From: Calamus simplicifolius
Taxonomy: Eukaryota > Streptophyta > Magnoliopsida > Arecales > Arecaceae
DNA length: 64,000 nt
Direction of reading: 5' to 3'
Assembly: GCA_900491605.1 (NCBI GenBank)
Contig: UESW01005073.1
Coordinates: 371,637-435,636 of the forward strand
The translations under genes and the position numbers were made by a program. The number at the start of each line of letters is the position of its first letter. The first letter of the stretch is position 1. The notes under the pieces were generated by a model. That model was not told where the DNA came from. It saw only the letters and a list, made by a program, of their open reading frames with translations, and did not search any database. Below are positions 1 to 15,200 of the stretch, in pieces.

Positions 1-2254
1 GTACATGGAGGATATGGATTTTGAAGATAGGAATAAAGTCGACATGAGCTCATTAGATTTTGCAGTAGTGTATGATCTAACAATAGCAAACACTTATTTC
101 AAAAAAAAGATAAAAATTTAATAATATTTAAAAATGGATCTAATAAAAGTCAAATAGACTTTTTTAAGCTAGAAAAATAGATAAAATAATATGAAAAAAC
201 TGTAAAGTTATTTCAGAAGAAAGTTTAACTTCATAACATAGGATAATGATAGTAGACATATGGATAAAAATAAAATATAGAGTAAAATGTAAAACTATTA
301 ATTTAAAAATTAAATGGTGAAATTTAAAAGAAAGAAAAAACTAGAATTATTTAAAGAAAAGTTAGTAAGAGTAACAACTATGAATATAGATAGTGATCTT
401 AACTTAATGTAAAAAAAAGTAACTAAATGCATAGAAAATATAGCAAAAGAAGTTTTAAGAGAATCAAAAGGAGTAAGACTAGTAGGAAAGCAAACTTGAT
501 GATAGAATGAAAAGGTTTAAGCTATCATCAAGCTTAAAAGGATAAACTATAAAATTTGGCAAGAGGTTAGGGATGAAGAAAGTCTTAAAAAGTATAGCGA
601 TGCAAAGAAAGAAACAAAAAAAGTGATAAGTAATATCAAACTTAAAGCCTATGATGATTTATATAATAGACTAGATACGAAAGAAGGTGAAAAGACTATA
701 TATAAATTAGCAAAAATAAGAGAAAAGAAAACAAAAGATTTTGTCTATATTAAATATAGTAAGGATGAAGATGAAAGAATCTTAGTAAAAGAACGATAAA
801 AAAGTTATTTTAAAAAATTATTAAATAAAAATAATTTAATAAATTTAAGGGTAAAAGGATGTGATAATCTAGAAGTAACAAATGAGCATAAATTTTTTAG
901 TAGAATTAGCATGCTTGAGGTTAAAAAGGTTTTAAATAAAATAAAAAATATAAAGGCATTAGAACTTGATGCGATCCCTATTGAGGTTTGGAAAGGCTTA
1001 AAAAAAATTGGAGTCATTTGGTTAACCAATTTATTTAACAAGATTATAGCAACTAAAAGAATGACAGATGATTGAAGAAAAACATATTAATATCCGTATA
1101 TAAAAATAAAAAAGATATTCAAAACTATGCAAATTATAGAGGGATTAAGCTAATGAGCCATGCAATGAAATTATGGGAGAGAGTAATAAAAAATTGATTA
1201 ACTGCTGAAACTTTGGTGTCAAATAATTAATTTGGATTTATGCCTAGAAGATCGATCATGAAAGTTATTTATTTATTAAGATGATTGATTGAGATATATA
1301 GAGGAAAAAAAGAGACCTTCATATGGTCCTTATTGATTTAAAAAAAGTATATAATAGCGTACCTAGAGAAATAATATGGGGGTTTTAGAGAAAAAAAGGA
1401 GTTACTAAAAGGTACATAGAATTGATAAAAGATATGTATGATAAAGCAATAACTATTGTTAAAATAACAATAGAAAAAATTAGTGAGTTTTCAATTACTG
1501 TAGGCTTACATCAAGGTTTTGCTTTAAGTGCGTATCTTTTTGTATTAATTATGGATGAATTAACGAACATATTCAAAATAATATCCCATGGTGTATGTTA
1601 TTTGCAGATGATACAGTATTGATTGATGAAATTGAATCTAAGTAAGTGCTAAGCTAGAGATTTGGAGAGAGGCTTTAGAATCTAAGGTTTTAAGATTAGT
1701 AGAACTAAAACCGAATACATGAAATGTAATTTTAGTAGGAGTAAAAATACAAATGAAGAAATAGTGAAGATTGCAAGCCAAAAAACATAAAAGTAAAAAA
1801 TTTAGGTATTTGGGATCAATTATCCAGCAAGAAGGTGAAATAGGTGAAGATGTGAATCATAGAGTTAAAGTAGGATGGATTAAGTGAAGAGTGCTTCGGG
1901 AGTATTGTATGATCGGCACATCCTATTAAAATTAAAAAAAATTTCTATAAACTGATGTTAGGCTAGCTATGCTATATGAATCAGAGTGTTAGGCAATATT
2001 GAAACAACATATGAATAAATTAAGTGTAACAGAAATGCGTATTTAAGATGAATATGCGATAAAACGTTAAAAGATAGAATTAGAAATAAACATATAAGAG
2101 AAATGATAGGAATAGCCCCAATTGAAGATAAAATGAGAGAAATCACTATTTGGTCCTATGTAGAGCAAAATGAGAGAAGCAGATTTATGTAGCCGATCCT
2201 ATGTAGTTGAAAAAAAAAAAAAAAAAAAAGGCTTAGATGAGTTGAGTTGAGTTT
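1..2254 (+). mobile_element. RTE-clade LINE, 5' end outside window, decayed
   Basis: The plus strand reads as a non-LTR retrotransposon of the RTE clade, broken by many stops and shifts. At about 1-110 the end of an APE-type endonuclease is visible (SSLDFAVVYDLTIANTYF). Reverse transcriptase blocks follow: a finger/palm block at 1422-1622 with VGLHQGFALSAYLF and, in the next frame near 1605, the catalytic LFADDTVLID box. The 3' end at 2150-2254 has the RTE-type tail: a short conserved stretch, about 20 A (2210-2229), then repeated GAGTT. The same tail occurs on the other strand at 15.8 kb. The copy is certainly inactive. Confidence 0.85.
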
Positions 2255-3216
2255 ATTTTGGTCCAAACTCTTGGCTCACGGGTCGCTAGGAAATTTATCC
2301 ACTTTGGGTTTGGGTTTGGGTTGGATTTGACTCGGGAAACCGGTTTGGCTGACCATAAACCGACGATGGTTCACCGGGAGTGACCAGAACCGCGCACCGG
2401 CGAAGCACACTAGGAGCCAAAAGGAAGAGCACGAGGAGTTCAGTGGCATCGTAGTAATTTAATTCAACTGCGAGGCCACATTCGTGGTCCCGCTTTTTAA
2501 AGTCTTTAGTTCGAGGTAAAGGACAAAGAGCAGGTCAGTGGTAGGAAAAGGCGGGTCTCCAGACGTTCGCTTCCCAGCTTTAAATCCCCCCAAAATATTA
2601 AATATAATAATAATAAATCATTTAAAAAAGAAAAGTCTTATTTTATGTTTCCAATTTTACCCATTTCTTTGTTTATTATCTTTGCCTTAATGGGCGGAAG
2701 AAGGAAAAAAAAAAAAAAAAAAAAATTCACATCCCAAAGGCATATTTCGATTTTTGTAGCCCCTCAGATTATAATATTTAATAATATATTTATTATTGTC
2801 TTCTAATTTCAAATTTTTTCTATTAATATTTTCTTTTCTTTTTTTTTTCCTCCCGTTTCTCTCGCCTCTCCCCTGCCATTCTTCCACTCAGAGTCTGTTT
2901 TGGGTTCCGAAGACCGCCGGCGACCTCGGTGGCGGTTTCCCGACGCCGGCGTCGAGAAAACCGGCTTTCCCGCTGGTCGAGTGGACACCGGAACCTGGTC
3001 TGGAAAAATTTCCGAGAGAATTAATTTAATTAAAAATTCGTATTTTGTTGGGTGTGAGATGGCTCTCTTGTGCTCGAGCTCTCTCTCCTCTCCAATGGCG
3101 AGAGCTCGAGGAAACCCTAGGCACCCGAATCGGACTGTCGAGAGCTCTCCATCCGGGTGTTGAGTCCCGTTTCAGCGGCGGAGATATTTTTAGGGTTTCG
3201 TGGAGTTTATTTATGC
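2255..3216 (+). promoter_or_regulatory. Upstream and 5' leader region of the AHL gene
   Basis: No separate gene is seen here. The stretch holds an A tract (2707-2725), a pyrimidine-rich leader-like run (2825-2885) and GC-richer sequence from 2900, as is common in plant 5' untranslated leaders. Several ATG triplets precede the chosen start at 3217 and open short reading frames, for example at 2796 and 3045, so upstream ORFs may affect translation. No TATA box can be assigned with confidence. Confidence 0.3.
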
Positions 3217-3687
3217 ATGGAGGGGAGGGAAGGAGGCACGCCTGCTGGGGTGGCGGTCACGGCGGTGGCGGAGAGCGCCGGGAGCTTTCCTCCGCCTCCT
3301 CCTCCACCTGCGCCGGCGGCGGCTACGGCGACGGTGACGGCGAGAGCGGAGGAGTCTGGCCAGGGCGGCGGGACGGTGGCCGCGACGGCGCCGGCGGCTC
3401 CGGCACCGGCTGCTCGGGCACCGGCGATGTCGGTCCCGGCGGCGCCACCGGCACCGGCGGCGGTGAGTGTGGCGATGCCGGGGATGAAGAAGAAGCGAGG
3501 GAGGCCGAGGAAGTACGGACCGGACGGGAGCTTGGTGATGCCGCTGAACCCGGTGCCAATCTCGGCCTCGGTGCCGGCGGGGAGTACCCCACCGTGGCGG
3601 CGGTGGGGGCGGCGATGAAGCGGGGTAGAGGGCGGCCAGGAGGTTTTGTGAGCAAGCAACAGTATGGTTTTGAGTTGGAGTCTTTAG
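3217..3687 (+). CDS. AHL exon 1 (both AT-hooks; apparent -1 frameshift)
   Basis: This exon encodes the Ala/Pro-rich N-terminus and both AT-hooks. Hook 1 is in the frame of the ATG at 3217, hook 2 and the exon end are in the preceding frame, so one base is missing in the GC-rich stretch near 3560-3590. The exon ends in phase 1 before GTAAG at 3688, after the residues YGFELESL. Confidence 0.9.
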
Positions 3688-6600
3688 GTAAGAAAACTCT
3701 ATTCTCACTGTATTGGAGTTCATTTTAGGTTATCCTGTTTGGAAGATGATCTGATGCTAAGATAATTCTTCTGCAATTTTTGAACTTGTGTCTGATTTTG
3801 TGGGATACACTAGAAAATTATGGTGTTCTGTTTGATGTTCTTGTTTAGATTTGATAAAAGATTTGATGTCTTTTTCTGTGAAGTTAGTCCCTTTCTGCGG
3901 CAATTCATGTCTGTTTTGGTTTTCTTGGAACTTTGTTAGCCGATTTGACAATCTCTGGTTCCACATATGGTCTTTTGTTGTGTGTATCTGTCTCTTTTCC
4001 CTGTCTCCCTTTGTGCTTGCAGTTGAATTAGATCGGCAGCTCTCCACCAAGGAGTTCAGAGGTAAGTTGCTGGAATTAGCGTGTGGGACCACTAGATTTG
4101 ATCTCTTGCATTAGATCTTTGAAGAAATGGGGTCTCCTTTCTTGCGGGGAAAGACAAGTCTTGTGGGGTGGGCTTGGGGAACTGGGAATCTGAATCTTGT
4201 TGACTCTGCTTATAGGTGAAATTTGTGAGTTTCCTGACACTGATGTTGGTTGGATTGTTCTCAAAATAATGAAAGGTGAGGTGGGGTTAAAATTCTAGGT
4301 GCCTTCATTTGGTAGGCTGTTGGAACCTGACTCAGATTTAGGAATTGCTTGTGCTGACCATATTTTTATTGGAGGGCTGTGGACAAGTCCTTACTTCTGT
4401 TCTGTCAATGATGGGACCCTCATATCAGATGAAGAAATTGCCTCAAGGCAATATCCTCTCTTTCTCGAAAGTCTATAAATCTGATGATTGCAAGCATTCA
4501 ATTTTTGAATACTACTTTGGCTGCATATTGTCATTCCTTCTCAATATTCAGTCTGTAAAATACGAGTGATTAGTTCCTCTTAGTCTAATAAAGGAGTGTT
4601 ATTTTTACATGACCTTTGCCCGTGTGGTTTTTTGTTCTCAAGTACGCAGAAGTTGGAATGTGGTGGGTCCACTGACAGTTGATAATTACCTTTATGCAGG
4701 TGAAATGGTTGCATGCTCTGCTGGTGCAAATTTCACACCTCATGTCATCACTGTTGCGGCTGGGGAGGTATTTCTGGCAAAAATTTAGACTAATTTTTTG
4801 TGATCATACGCATCTAAATATTAAGAACCAGTAAAACATGAAGTTAGCATCTTTGAAATTGCAGTACCTATGATGCTTGTCATTGCACTGTCTACCATGC
4901 ATATTTTCTCTATCTCACATTGTTCATCCCTCGCTTATAATATGAAAATCCTTTTATCTAATTATTTGATAGTTCAATGGCATTGACACGTACAAGTTAG
5001 GTGATAACCAAAATTATAAAATTATGCCTCAAGAACTTTAAATTCTAGACCAGCTGATTTTTCTTCCTTAGTTCGCGGTGTTTTTGCTGAAAACATGCAA
5101 ATGTTGGTTGCTGCTTGTTTTCTGCATTCATTGCATCATTATCTCACTGAAGTTATGGTTTCTTGTACAGTCTGGTTACCTTGTAAGCTAATAGTGGCTG
5201 TGTCAAGCCTAGCAGTCTTAAATAATCTGAAGTATGTTTAACTAGAAAGTTGATGTTTTTACCCTGCCTGACACTACTCTAGTGATTGTCATAGCCTGTG
5301 TTCTTGTTCTTACTAGTTATGTAAATCAAATATTCACCATAAATGTGTACATTTCTGTCTTAAAGCTGTTTATATTGCTTTGCATTGGTCTGGTTGAATA
5401 CTAGATATTCCATACTATAGCATTATCTTCTGGTTATTTATGAATTTCTTTCTTTATAATTTGATATTATTAGTTTTAGAAATCTTTTGTAGGACTTTTC
5501 AAAGAATTGAAATAATTTTATTCTGCCATTCATTATTTGTTTCAATGTGAAATTTAAGAAAACCCCAATTTAGAATTTTAAAAATGTTTTCATCTACTTA
5601 AAAGAGCAAAATGCTTTGTCATCAGCAGTACCTTTTTCATTGTGTGTAACAGTGGGTTGATGGAGCTTCCTATATAAACGGTACAAGGCATATTAACTTG
5701 TTTATATAACTTCAGAATCATCTACTTTGAGGAGTGGACCATCCAGCCTACTGGGTTAAAATTAAAGATTCATTAATATTTTTCAATAAATGCAAAAGAA
5801 TCAAACTGATGTCATATCTTGGCAGGATATTGGTTTTCCACTTGACCTCTAGGGCCAGATATTTGCTAACAATTTTGAAAAGAGAGTGATACATTCATAA
5901 AGGATGGTGTAGTTAGCTTTTCCAAATTTTGAGGCTGTGGGAGTTTGTCATCTTAAAATCTCTACCGGATTTAGGTAATATGTTAAAAGTTCAAGGAATT
6001 ACAATATAATTTAGTACATCAAAACTCTTGAATAAATAATTAAAAAATTGAAGAAAACCATGCTGATGTAACCTTGGAGGCTCCCCTTTTCAAAATTAAT
6101 CCAGACACGCTTCCTCATCCAACTTTCATTTGTAATGTCAATACATTCAGTGCAATTATTTCCATCTCTCACAATGTAATAAGCTTTAATTATACTTTTA
6201 TATCTTCATTTTCTTTTCAATTTTCCTAATGTTTTACAATTCCTCTAAAGCACTACAGAATAAGCTAATAAGAAATTATTTGTCTTACTTATTCGTTTTG
6301 CTGATTGAGCCAGTCTGGGAAAACAATCAAATTCATTTTTGGTTGGCTTGCTCTGACAAAATTGGTTTTATCTTTATTTGGTAAATTGCAATTATGAATT
6401 TCGTCTAGAAATTTTTAACCCACCAATTACCTCTGATGGTTTTTAGTTGGCATTGATCCTAGTTCCTCATGGTTTCCTTAACAAGGACAAATTTTTCCAA
6501 AAAGATTTCATTTATTCCTCAGCACTGCAATCTTATTTTTTTCCCATTTGTCTCACTCCTTTTTAACCAAAACGCATGTTTTATATCTTTCTAGACTAGC

Positions 6601-7990
6601 CTGCAGTAGTCTATGAAAGAAAACACTTAAACATTACGATTGGTGATGTTATTGTTTAGATCTGTGATTAAGCACCATGTTGAACTTTGTTTTATAGTTT
6701 GTTCTCTTAACATAATAAACTTCATTACCAACAATTTTTATTATTCAAGGGTATTTAAATTCTTTGATGCTGAGCTTCGACGGATTCTACATTTCAACTC
6801 CGTGCAATTTTAATTCAATGGGGGTGGTTCAAAGAATATCCCTAATAAGTATACACATCAGTGTTATCACTCTGTTGCCACGTTGCAACCTATTGAAGAT
6901 CAAGGTTGACCTAGGCTTGAAGTACACTATTTGCCAATTTGAATAGCTTACAACCAGCAATTGTGTCATGCCAAATTATCAAGAGTGATATGTTGTGGAG
7001 ATCATGGTCTCAATTCATTTGTTATGGCGATCATGATCACAATAGCATATTCACAATTGCCTTCTGATGGTGGTTATTTATTTATTTTGCACTTGTTGAT
7101 CATTTTGGAATATGATGCTTCAATTATGTCTGTTTATTGACTGGAGAGAACATAATGGATAGGATGTTGTCAAATGAATATTGTCACTGAAAAATCCTTG
7201 GATGGTTTAGAATCTTTGTGAGTTTTTTTAGCAGTGGATAGATTTTGTTGTGTGAAAATATGATGCTTTCTGTGGTAATTTTTGAATATTTTTCTATAAC
7301 ATGGATCTTCTGGTTAATCAAAGTCTATAACAAAGTCCTTTTCAGGAGTGATGTTCTTTTTCACAAATGGTAGTAGAAGTGGTTGCAAATCTTAATATTA
7401 TCTCAAACCCTTTATTGTTATGAATTGTTCAATTTACCTTCTCAATTGTTTTTAGGATGTTACTATGAAGATCATATCCTTTTCCCAACAAGGACCTCGG
7501 GCTATCTGTATTCTATCTGCTAATGGCATCATATCAAATGTTACACTTCGTCAACCTGATTCCTCTGGTGGTACATTGACTTATGAGGTTTGAAAACTGA
7601 TCCTTGATCTGTGAATTTTTGGTGATGTTTAGAATTCTGTGTAATAGTTGAAGAAACTGTATAACTTTATGGCTCATTAACTTATTCTCACTTTCTATTT
7701 GAACCGGCATATTTTGCTTTGGGTAAAATAGATTAGGCTTACTGGCTATTTTTTATAACTTCTTGTAGAATAATTGATCTTCGAAGAACAAATGCGGGAG
7801 ATAGAAATAAGTTCTAACATGCAATTGAGATACAAAAGAATGAGACCAAGCAAGTGAACATGTTGTCATTTTAGTGTTTCATTAATGGAGACTGTATCCT
7901 TGCTAGCTCAACACTAGAAATTTGGTGGGAATTTAAAGATTTACAAGCTGCAGGATATGGGGGATTTAGTATGTGAACACCATATGTTTG

Positions 7991-8054
<64 letters not shown>

Positions 8055-8765
8055 TTGACTTAGCTACATTTGAGTGGATCTCCACTCATATTTCGTTAGC
8101 CTAGATTGGAAGATGGGGGGTCTCATATTGATGATCCAAGCCATTAGGTGTGACCTACCATTTTTAAAATCTTTAAATGCTATGAACTATATGATTTGGA
8201 GACCTCTAGGCTCTAGCCCATGCATCATGTGGCAAAACAAAAGGACAATTTAAATGATATGAATACCTTTTTGAGCTATTTGACACATAGGCCAGAGGTT
8301 TTTTCATATGATTTTTGATATTTAAGTAATTTAGAGGTAGTTGATCATGTTTAATGGCTCATATCATTAATGTCAGTCCTCTATCACTTAATGTAGATCT
8401 AAATAGATTTGAGTGGATATCCGCTCAAGTGTTGCCAAGTCAAGCTCTATCTCTCTATATAGATAGTCATATATATACATATGTATTATCTATATCTATC
8501 TATATATTTACATACATATGTATATCTGTTATTTATATCTATATACATATACATACATATATATCTATATCTATCTATCTATCTATCTAAGACCTCTATC
8601 ATTCAACGTAGATCTGAATAGATTTGAGTGAAGATCCACTCATGTAGCCAAATCAAGTTTTATCTCTATATATACATACATATATGTGTCTATGTATATG
8701 TATATCTATATTTATATACATACACATTTACATTTACATTTACATGCATACATTTATATTTATAA

Positions 8766-8837
<72 letters not shown>

Positions 8838-9492
8838 GGGCTTGGCTACACTTATGTGTAGCCAAGCCCTAAATTCAATTGCCCTTTATACCCTTGAATC
8901 CATATGGATCTCAAAGCCATCTCACCTTTTCCACCTTTGAGATACATGATTTGTGTGGATTTAAGGATGGAAAGGGCAACTAGTTCTCGGCTTGACTATA
9001 CTCACTTGTAGCCAAATTCAATACCATATATATATATCGGTAGACTTGGCTATATTTGGATATAGCCAAGTTTAGGATCCAATTAACTCCCTGACCCTTG
9101 GATCTACATGGTTTTCGGAGCTACCCCATCTTTTCTACTTTCATGTTTGGAATTTGTGAGCTTTATGGATTCAAGGGTGGTGAAGGTGATTAGATATATA
9201 TATATATATCCTATTTTTAGATCTACACAGATCTCGGAGTCACCCACCTCTCCAATCTTTTCATCTTTAGGGTTCGTGAATTGTATGGATTCAAGGGTGG
9301 GGGAGGTAACCGGATTTAGGCTTAGCTACATTCGAATGTAATCAAGTCTACCTATATATATATATGTATATATATATATGTATATATATATGTATGTATA
9401 TATATATATATATGTATATATATATGTATGTATACATATGTATGTTGCATACATATATGCATACATATATATAGATACACATACATATATGC

Positions 9493-9584
<92 letters not shown>

Positions 9585-9727
9585 ATGTGTATCTATATAT
9601 ATGTATATATATGTATGTATGCATACATATGTATGTATATATGTATCTATGTATGCATGCATGTATATATATATATATGTATGTATGTATGTGTATATGT
9701 GTGTATAATATACACACACGTATGTAT

Positions 9728-9816
<89 letters not shown>

Positions 9817-10119
9817 TAGACTTGGCTATATTCGAATGTAGCTAAGTTCAGGATCCGGTCACCTTTTGTACTCTTAGATTTACACGAATCTTGGAGCCAC
9901 CTTTTTTTTTATACTTTTTTCATATTTGGGATCTGTGAACTGTTGTGTGAATCCAATATTGGAGGAGCTGATTGAATTTAGGCTTGACTATATTCAAATG
10001 TAACCAAGTCTCCCTCTCTCTCTCTCTATTTATAGATACATACATATATATGTATATGTATGTATATCTACAAACACATATAGATATACATATATATATA
10101 TATATATACATATACATAC

Positions 10120-10152
<33 letters not shown>

Positions 10153-12167
10153 AAAACACATACATATACATATATGTGTATGTGTAATGTGAATTAATGA
10201 ATGTGGTGCTCATTGGACTGGGACTTGTGAAGCGGTCAAAGTAGGGTTTGACACATCAAAGGAGGCACTATGTGCTAGCAATAGGCCACCAAGGTGTTAA
10301 TAGTTGCTAATATGGGGCTCCATGGGTTGATATGATCAACTTAGATATAGGGCTTCTTCCAAATCATAGGGCTTATTCTACTCTTGACCTTTATTGTATT
10401 TGTTGATGCACAAATACTTCGAATACTGTGTTTAGTTTTGCTTTACATGCTGTCTTTTTGACTACTTCATCATTTCCCCCATTCTTTAGATCGACCTTTG
10501 TGCTATAAGGCATCTTCCAGCCTCCTCCCATCTAGGAACCTTGTATTTCTTCTTTCTGAACATATATCAACCCATGATGACAAGTTTAATACATCGCCAA
10601 CGGAACCAATTTCTCCATATATGTAAATATTCTCATGCACCCAACAAATATCTTACTTTGGTGACATGGGTGAACTTATTTTATCAAATGTGCCTCTGTA
10701 TTTGATCAATTGCTTACTTTTGCCTACGGTATTAAGCTAGGTAAAGTCTGGCAGTTCTTTTGTTGGGTGGTAACCCTTCTTCAGTCAAGTTACTCTCTGA
10801 AAAGAGGATTGTTTCGTGGTAACAGACATCCACCACTGGCTGTATCAGGATGCTTTTTTCTAGTATTGTAATAATAAAAGCTCCTGAGAAGGTTCTCTAG
10901 ATGCCCAACTGTTGCCCATCCAATTCCTAGTTAAAGATTATAATTCAACTAAATATCGTCATAGTCGCACTCGTTACCAGGTGAGTCAATTACAAAGGGA
11001 GAACTACATGAGGCTTCCTACCATATAGTGGGAACACATTATATCCATCGATGTGGCTTAAACAGTTAATTGTTTCACCACTTGCTGGGTGCAGAACAAT
11101 CCATCAATTCAGGCATAAGCTTTACATGTGCCAAGTATTAGTGGGCTATAGTATCTGAAATTTCTTCCCATCTAACCAAAATGTATTCACTGTTAAGAAC
11201 TTGCATTGTACATGTAACTTAGTGACACAACTTCAATATCAGATGCAATGTATCTTTACTTTATATACAAATTTCATGTTATATAAACCCATGTATCACT
11301 ACCTGGAAACGTTTATTTTTCCTTTTTCTTTCCTTAATTTTGAATTGCATTATTGTGTCCTGTTTTTTCATGATTCCATATCTAATATTGTCTGCTATTA
11401 GTTATACATATGTTGGACCATGTGTTACCTAGAATGGCATTTAATAAACATTAAAATAGGAATGATGTATTATTTTAATCTACATAAATTTGTGATGCCA
11501 GTGGTTTTGTTTGTGCTGTGGTTCAGTAGACCAAGGTCTGATCCAAATTGGACTTGGGCCACATGGTTTAAACCCTGATCAGATACATCTACACTACAAG
11601 TTGAGTTAAAATGAAAATTTAATGGCAAGTTTAAATTGGTGCGGAGTTCCAATGCTATGCAGTTTAACTTGCTGGGATAAGTTTAATTCTGCTAGCTCAC
11701 TCACTGACCTAGTTGGAATCCAAAGTCTGAACTTTAGGTGCTACTGGGTTCAGGTTAGATCTGAATCTTTTTGATCTCCTTGCACCTTTAGATATTAGAG
11801 GATGCATTCACTCCAGAGTCTGGTGGTTATACTAGAAACTGAATTCAAAATGTTGAGCCCAAATAAATGAGGTTAATTCTCTACTAACATTTACATTATG
11901 GTTATAGCATCAGCAGGACTAAATAGATGCTGCTAATCGCGTAATCTTTTGCTATTTATCTATCTATTCTATGATTAAAATCAATCTCCTGAGTATTGTA
12001 TGAGGCTCCATGTGGGAGGTTGTATGTCTCCACCCTATGTTTATTGCATGTGGCATATTGTAGCATAGAGATTTCTCCACCCTATGTGCATTGCATGTGG
12101 CTTATTGTAGTATAGAGATATTATATTTAACATGTTTTTCACTATTGTGTGGAATCTCAAGTTTGAT

Positions 12168-12224
<57 letters not shown>

Positions 12225-15200
12225 GGGCACACACACAACCACAAACTCACAACTCTATCTGTCCTTCACTATATTGAAGCTCTTATAAATGCAAGCACTG
12301 TGGCTTATTATAACTACATTTTTTTTTGCTTTTTATATTTCTGCTAGAATTTCTGTTATTTTGGTTTTATATTATTTTATAAAAATGGATATGTATTCTT
12401 AGGGTTGTAATTTATGCCTCAAGGATATTATAGTTTACCATATCAGACTTTTTATCCTTCCCACTTCATCTACCCTATGAATTCTCGGAAACCCAGGAAC
12501 ATATGTTTTGGCTTAAATAGTTTAAACTGTGGAATGAGATGGGTCTACTTTCCTGCTGGTTTCTCTTTCGGAATGATGATAAGTCCATCTCTTTGCTGCT
12601 GTTGCCTTGATGGGAAGTTGACACCAATTTATTGAGGGGGTTAATGTTAGGTTTCCTGCTGATCATAAGAAGTTTTTTTTAACTTTGATTGGCCGTACTA
12701 TAATGGTCCAGAAATCTAACCCCTGTAAAAAAATGCTTGGAGCAATATAAGGTAAACAATTTGGATTTCTAGCGTGAATGGGATGGTTGGAAGAACATGA
12801 TCTTGATTCTCTGATCAATCTGTTTTCAGCAAATGCAAGGGGTCTTGTTTACTTGATGCACAACGCTCATATGATGTATCCTTCAATATCCCAAATTTGG
12901 ACTTGAGTGCTTACTATACATACGTATGTATGTACGTACATACATGCATTTATTTCAACATATCCCTTTCCCCTCTGTGGTTGTTTGTGTTAGTCAGTGC
13001 CTCCTGCTGCAGCTGCCACCGCTAGTGCTGCTTAATGATGCACTTTATTCCACTGTCTGCTTTTGTAGGGCCGCTTTGAGTTGCTCTCCTTGTCTGGATC
13101 ATTCATGCCAACCGAAAATGGAGGAACCAGGAGTCGATCTGGTGGAATGAGTGTTTCTCTGGCAAGCCCTGATGGTCGTGTTGTTGGTGGTGGAGTCGCT
13201 GGTTTACTTGTGGCTGCTAGTCCTGTCCAGGTTAACACTGTCTGACACAAGATGCAAAGTTTTATGCTTTAAATGCATTTTCCTGTGGAAATCTTCACAT
13301 ATCCCTGTTGTTAAAATGGTTTTTTATTGTCCATTATCGACCAATTCCTTGATAGTTACTTGTTCCTGTTTTAAGTTATGGGTCAGATAGCCATCGAAAT
13401 GCAATCTACATGAAGTAATATGCACACTCATAAGAAAAAAGGTACAAAAGCATAACATTGCAATTCATGATGGGTCCAAAAAAACCAATGGGTCTAGGAG
13501 CTCTTTTGGAGATGATGGGATGTTGTACATCTCTTCCTCTTGTTCCTATTCTTTTGGAGAGAGAGAAGATCAGCATAGCAGCTAGTTCCTTTTGTTTTTG
13601 AGTCGCTGCTGCCCGTATGTTCTGTGCTAATACTGGAATAGTTACAGAAGAAAAGGGAAGGAAAATAATGGCTTGTTATTAGCTATAGAGAAGGGAAGGA
13701 TAAGAGGAAAACAGGAGGGAGGGTGTCAATTGGCACGTGATTGCATCTCATCAGGTGCAGATGGCTTGTTAAACAGTCACATAGGAGGGAGGGGATTTAT
13801 AGGGTAAAGAAGAGATGAGGGTCAACAATTGTGGTGCTCTGGCTTAGCTTTTATGGTCATGGTATAGCAGATTCCTTTAGGTATCAAATGATTGAGGTTA
13901 TATTTTTGTCTATTTTGGAGTCTGGATGTTTTTGTGTATTGTGAATATTTTGAAAAACTGTACGGCATGGACAATCTTATTCTATGCTAGCCGCATGAGT
14001 GTGATAATTTTATTTAGAGATCTCCAACTAGCCGCATGAGTGTGATAATTTTATTCAGAGATCTCCAACTAGCATCTTTTGAGATTGTCATTTTGAGCAA
14101 AGTATCTTGGGAAATCATCAGTGCAAGTTATGGATCAAATCAAGGTTTTTAACCTTGGTTTCAGTTTTGCCCCCTATATAGAGTTTGGTTTTGGCATTTT
14201 CGACAATCTCAATGGCTTTGCTTGCTTTTATCATTTCAGTAAAAAAAAAAGAGGTGAAAAAATTCCAAAAATATAAAATAAGAAACACTAAAACCAATTA
14301 GGGCAGGTTACTTGCATCTATTTGTTATGTTTTAAGTTATTTAGAATCATAATTTATGTAGGTTGAAGTGTGTTAGACTGAAATTAAGTTGCACCGAATG
14401 TATTACATAAATCACAAGAATATGCTCAATTATTGTAATATATTTTACATATTACAATAATTTAATCTTGGAGAATAACTAAACCTTTGACAATGGTGCA
14501 TGCCAATATCTGTGGTCATATGGAAGCTCTCTACCAAAATGAAAGTTAATATTTTTCTGGTTTTGTTAATGACTTTTGAAGGATAACCTGGGTTTAATTT
14601 CTCAAGGAGAAATCTAAATTTCTTAAAGTTGTAATATGTAACCCACTAGAAATTTGTCTTTAGTTTTAATCATTGAAAAACCAGATGAAATATTCCTTTT
14701 ATGCAACAAGTACAACCCACCAAAATAAAATGGTCAAATATTCTATGCTAGAGAATGGAATAATCACTTGATGCATTAAAAGCATCAATGGTAACTTTTG
14801 AAGACATGATAAGCAACATTTTGCTTTCTATCATTTTTACTGAATAGATCAAATTCATGCTTCTTTTGTCATAAATCATTTATTCATCATTATCAAACAC
14901 AATGTAGCAACCTCTCCTCATCGATTGAACCAAACTAAGCAGATTTTCTGCCAAATCAGGAACATTCATAACATCATAAACGAGTTTCCTTCCATATTTT
15001 GGAGATACAGCAATAGGATTCAAGCCTTGTACTTGAGCCTAGCTATGGTCACTCATCCTCACTTGTGGATCTATAGACTCATCGATTTCCACAAAATAAT
15101 TCTATTAACGGTCATGTGATTGCTGCAACCATTCAAAATACCATATTTCATCACACATATCAATATGAGCAGCCAAACAAGTAAGAAGTAAATTATCATC

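Larger units (their letters stand above)
7588..13068. other. AHL intron 3
   Basis: The intron is 5.5 kb. Its first half is filled with dinucleotide tracts and foldback repeats (listed separately). From about 10200 to 13068 it is ordinary T-rich intron with one CT tract and one short tandem duplication. Confidence 0.7.

Noticed and set aside
3045..3728. Alternative AHL start at 3045 in the frame of hook 2
   Set aside because: That frame gives a Gly-rich sequence without hook 1; the frame from 3217 gives the proper N-terminus, so a missing base explains the data better.
9348..9841. Open frames of Tyr-Ile repeats
   Set aside because: Pure TA/TATG microsatellite translation.
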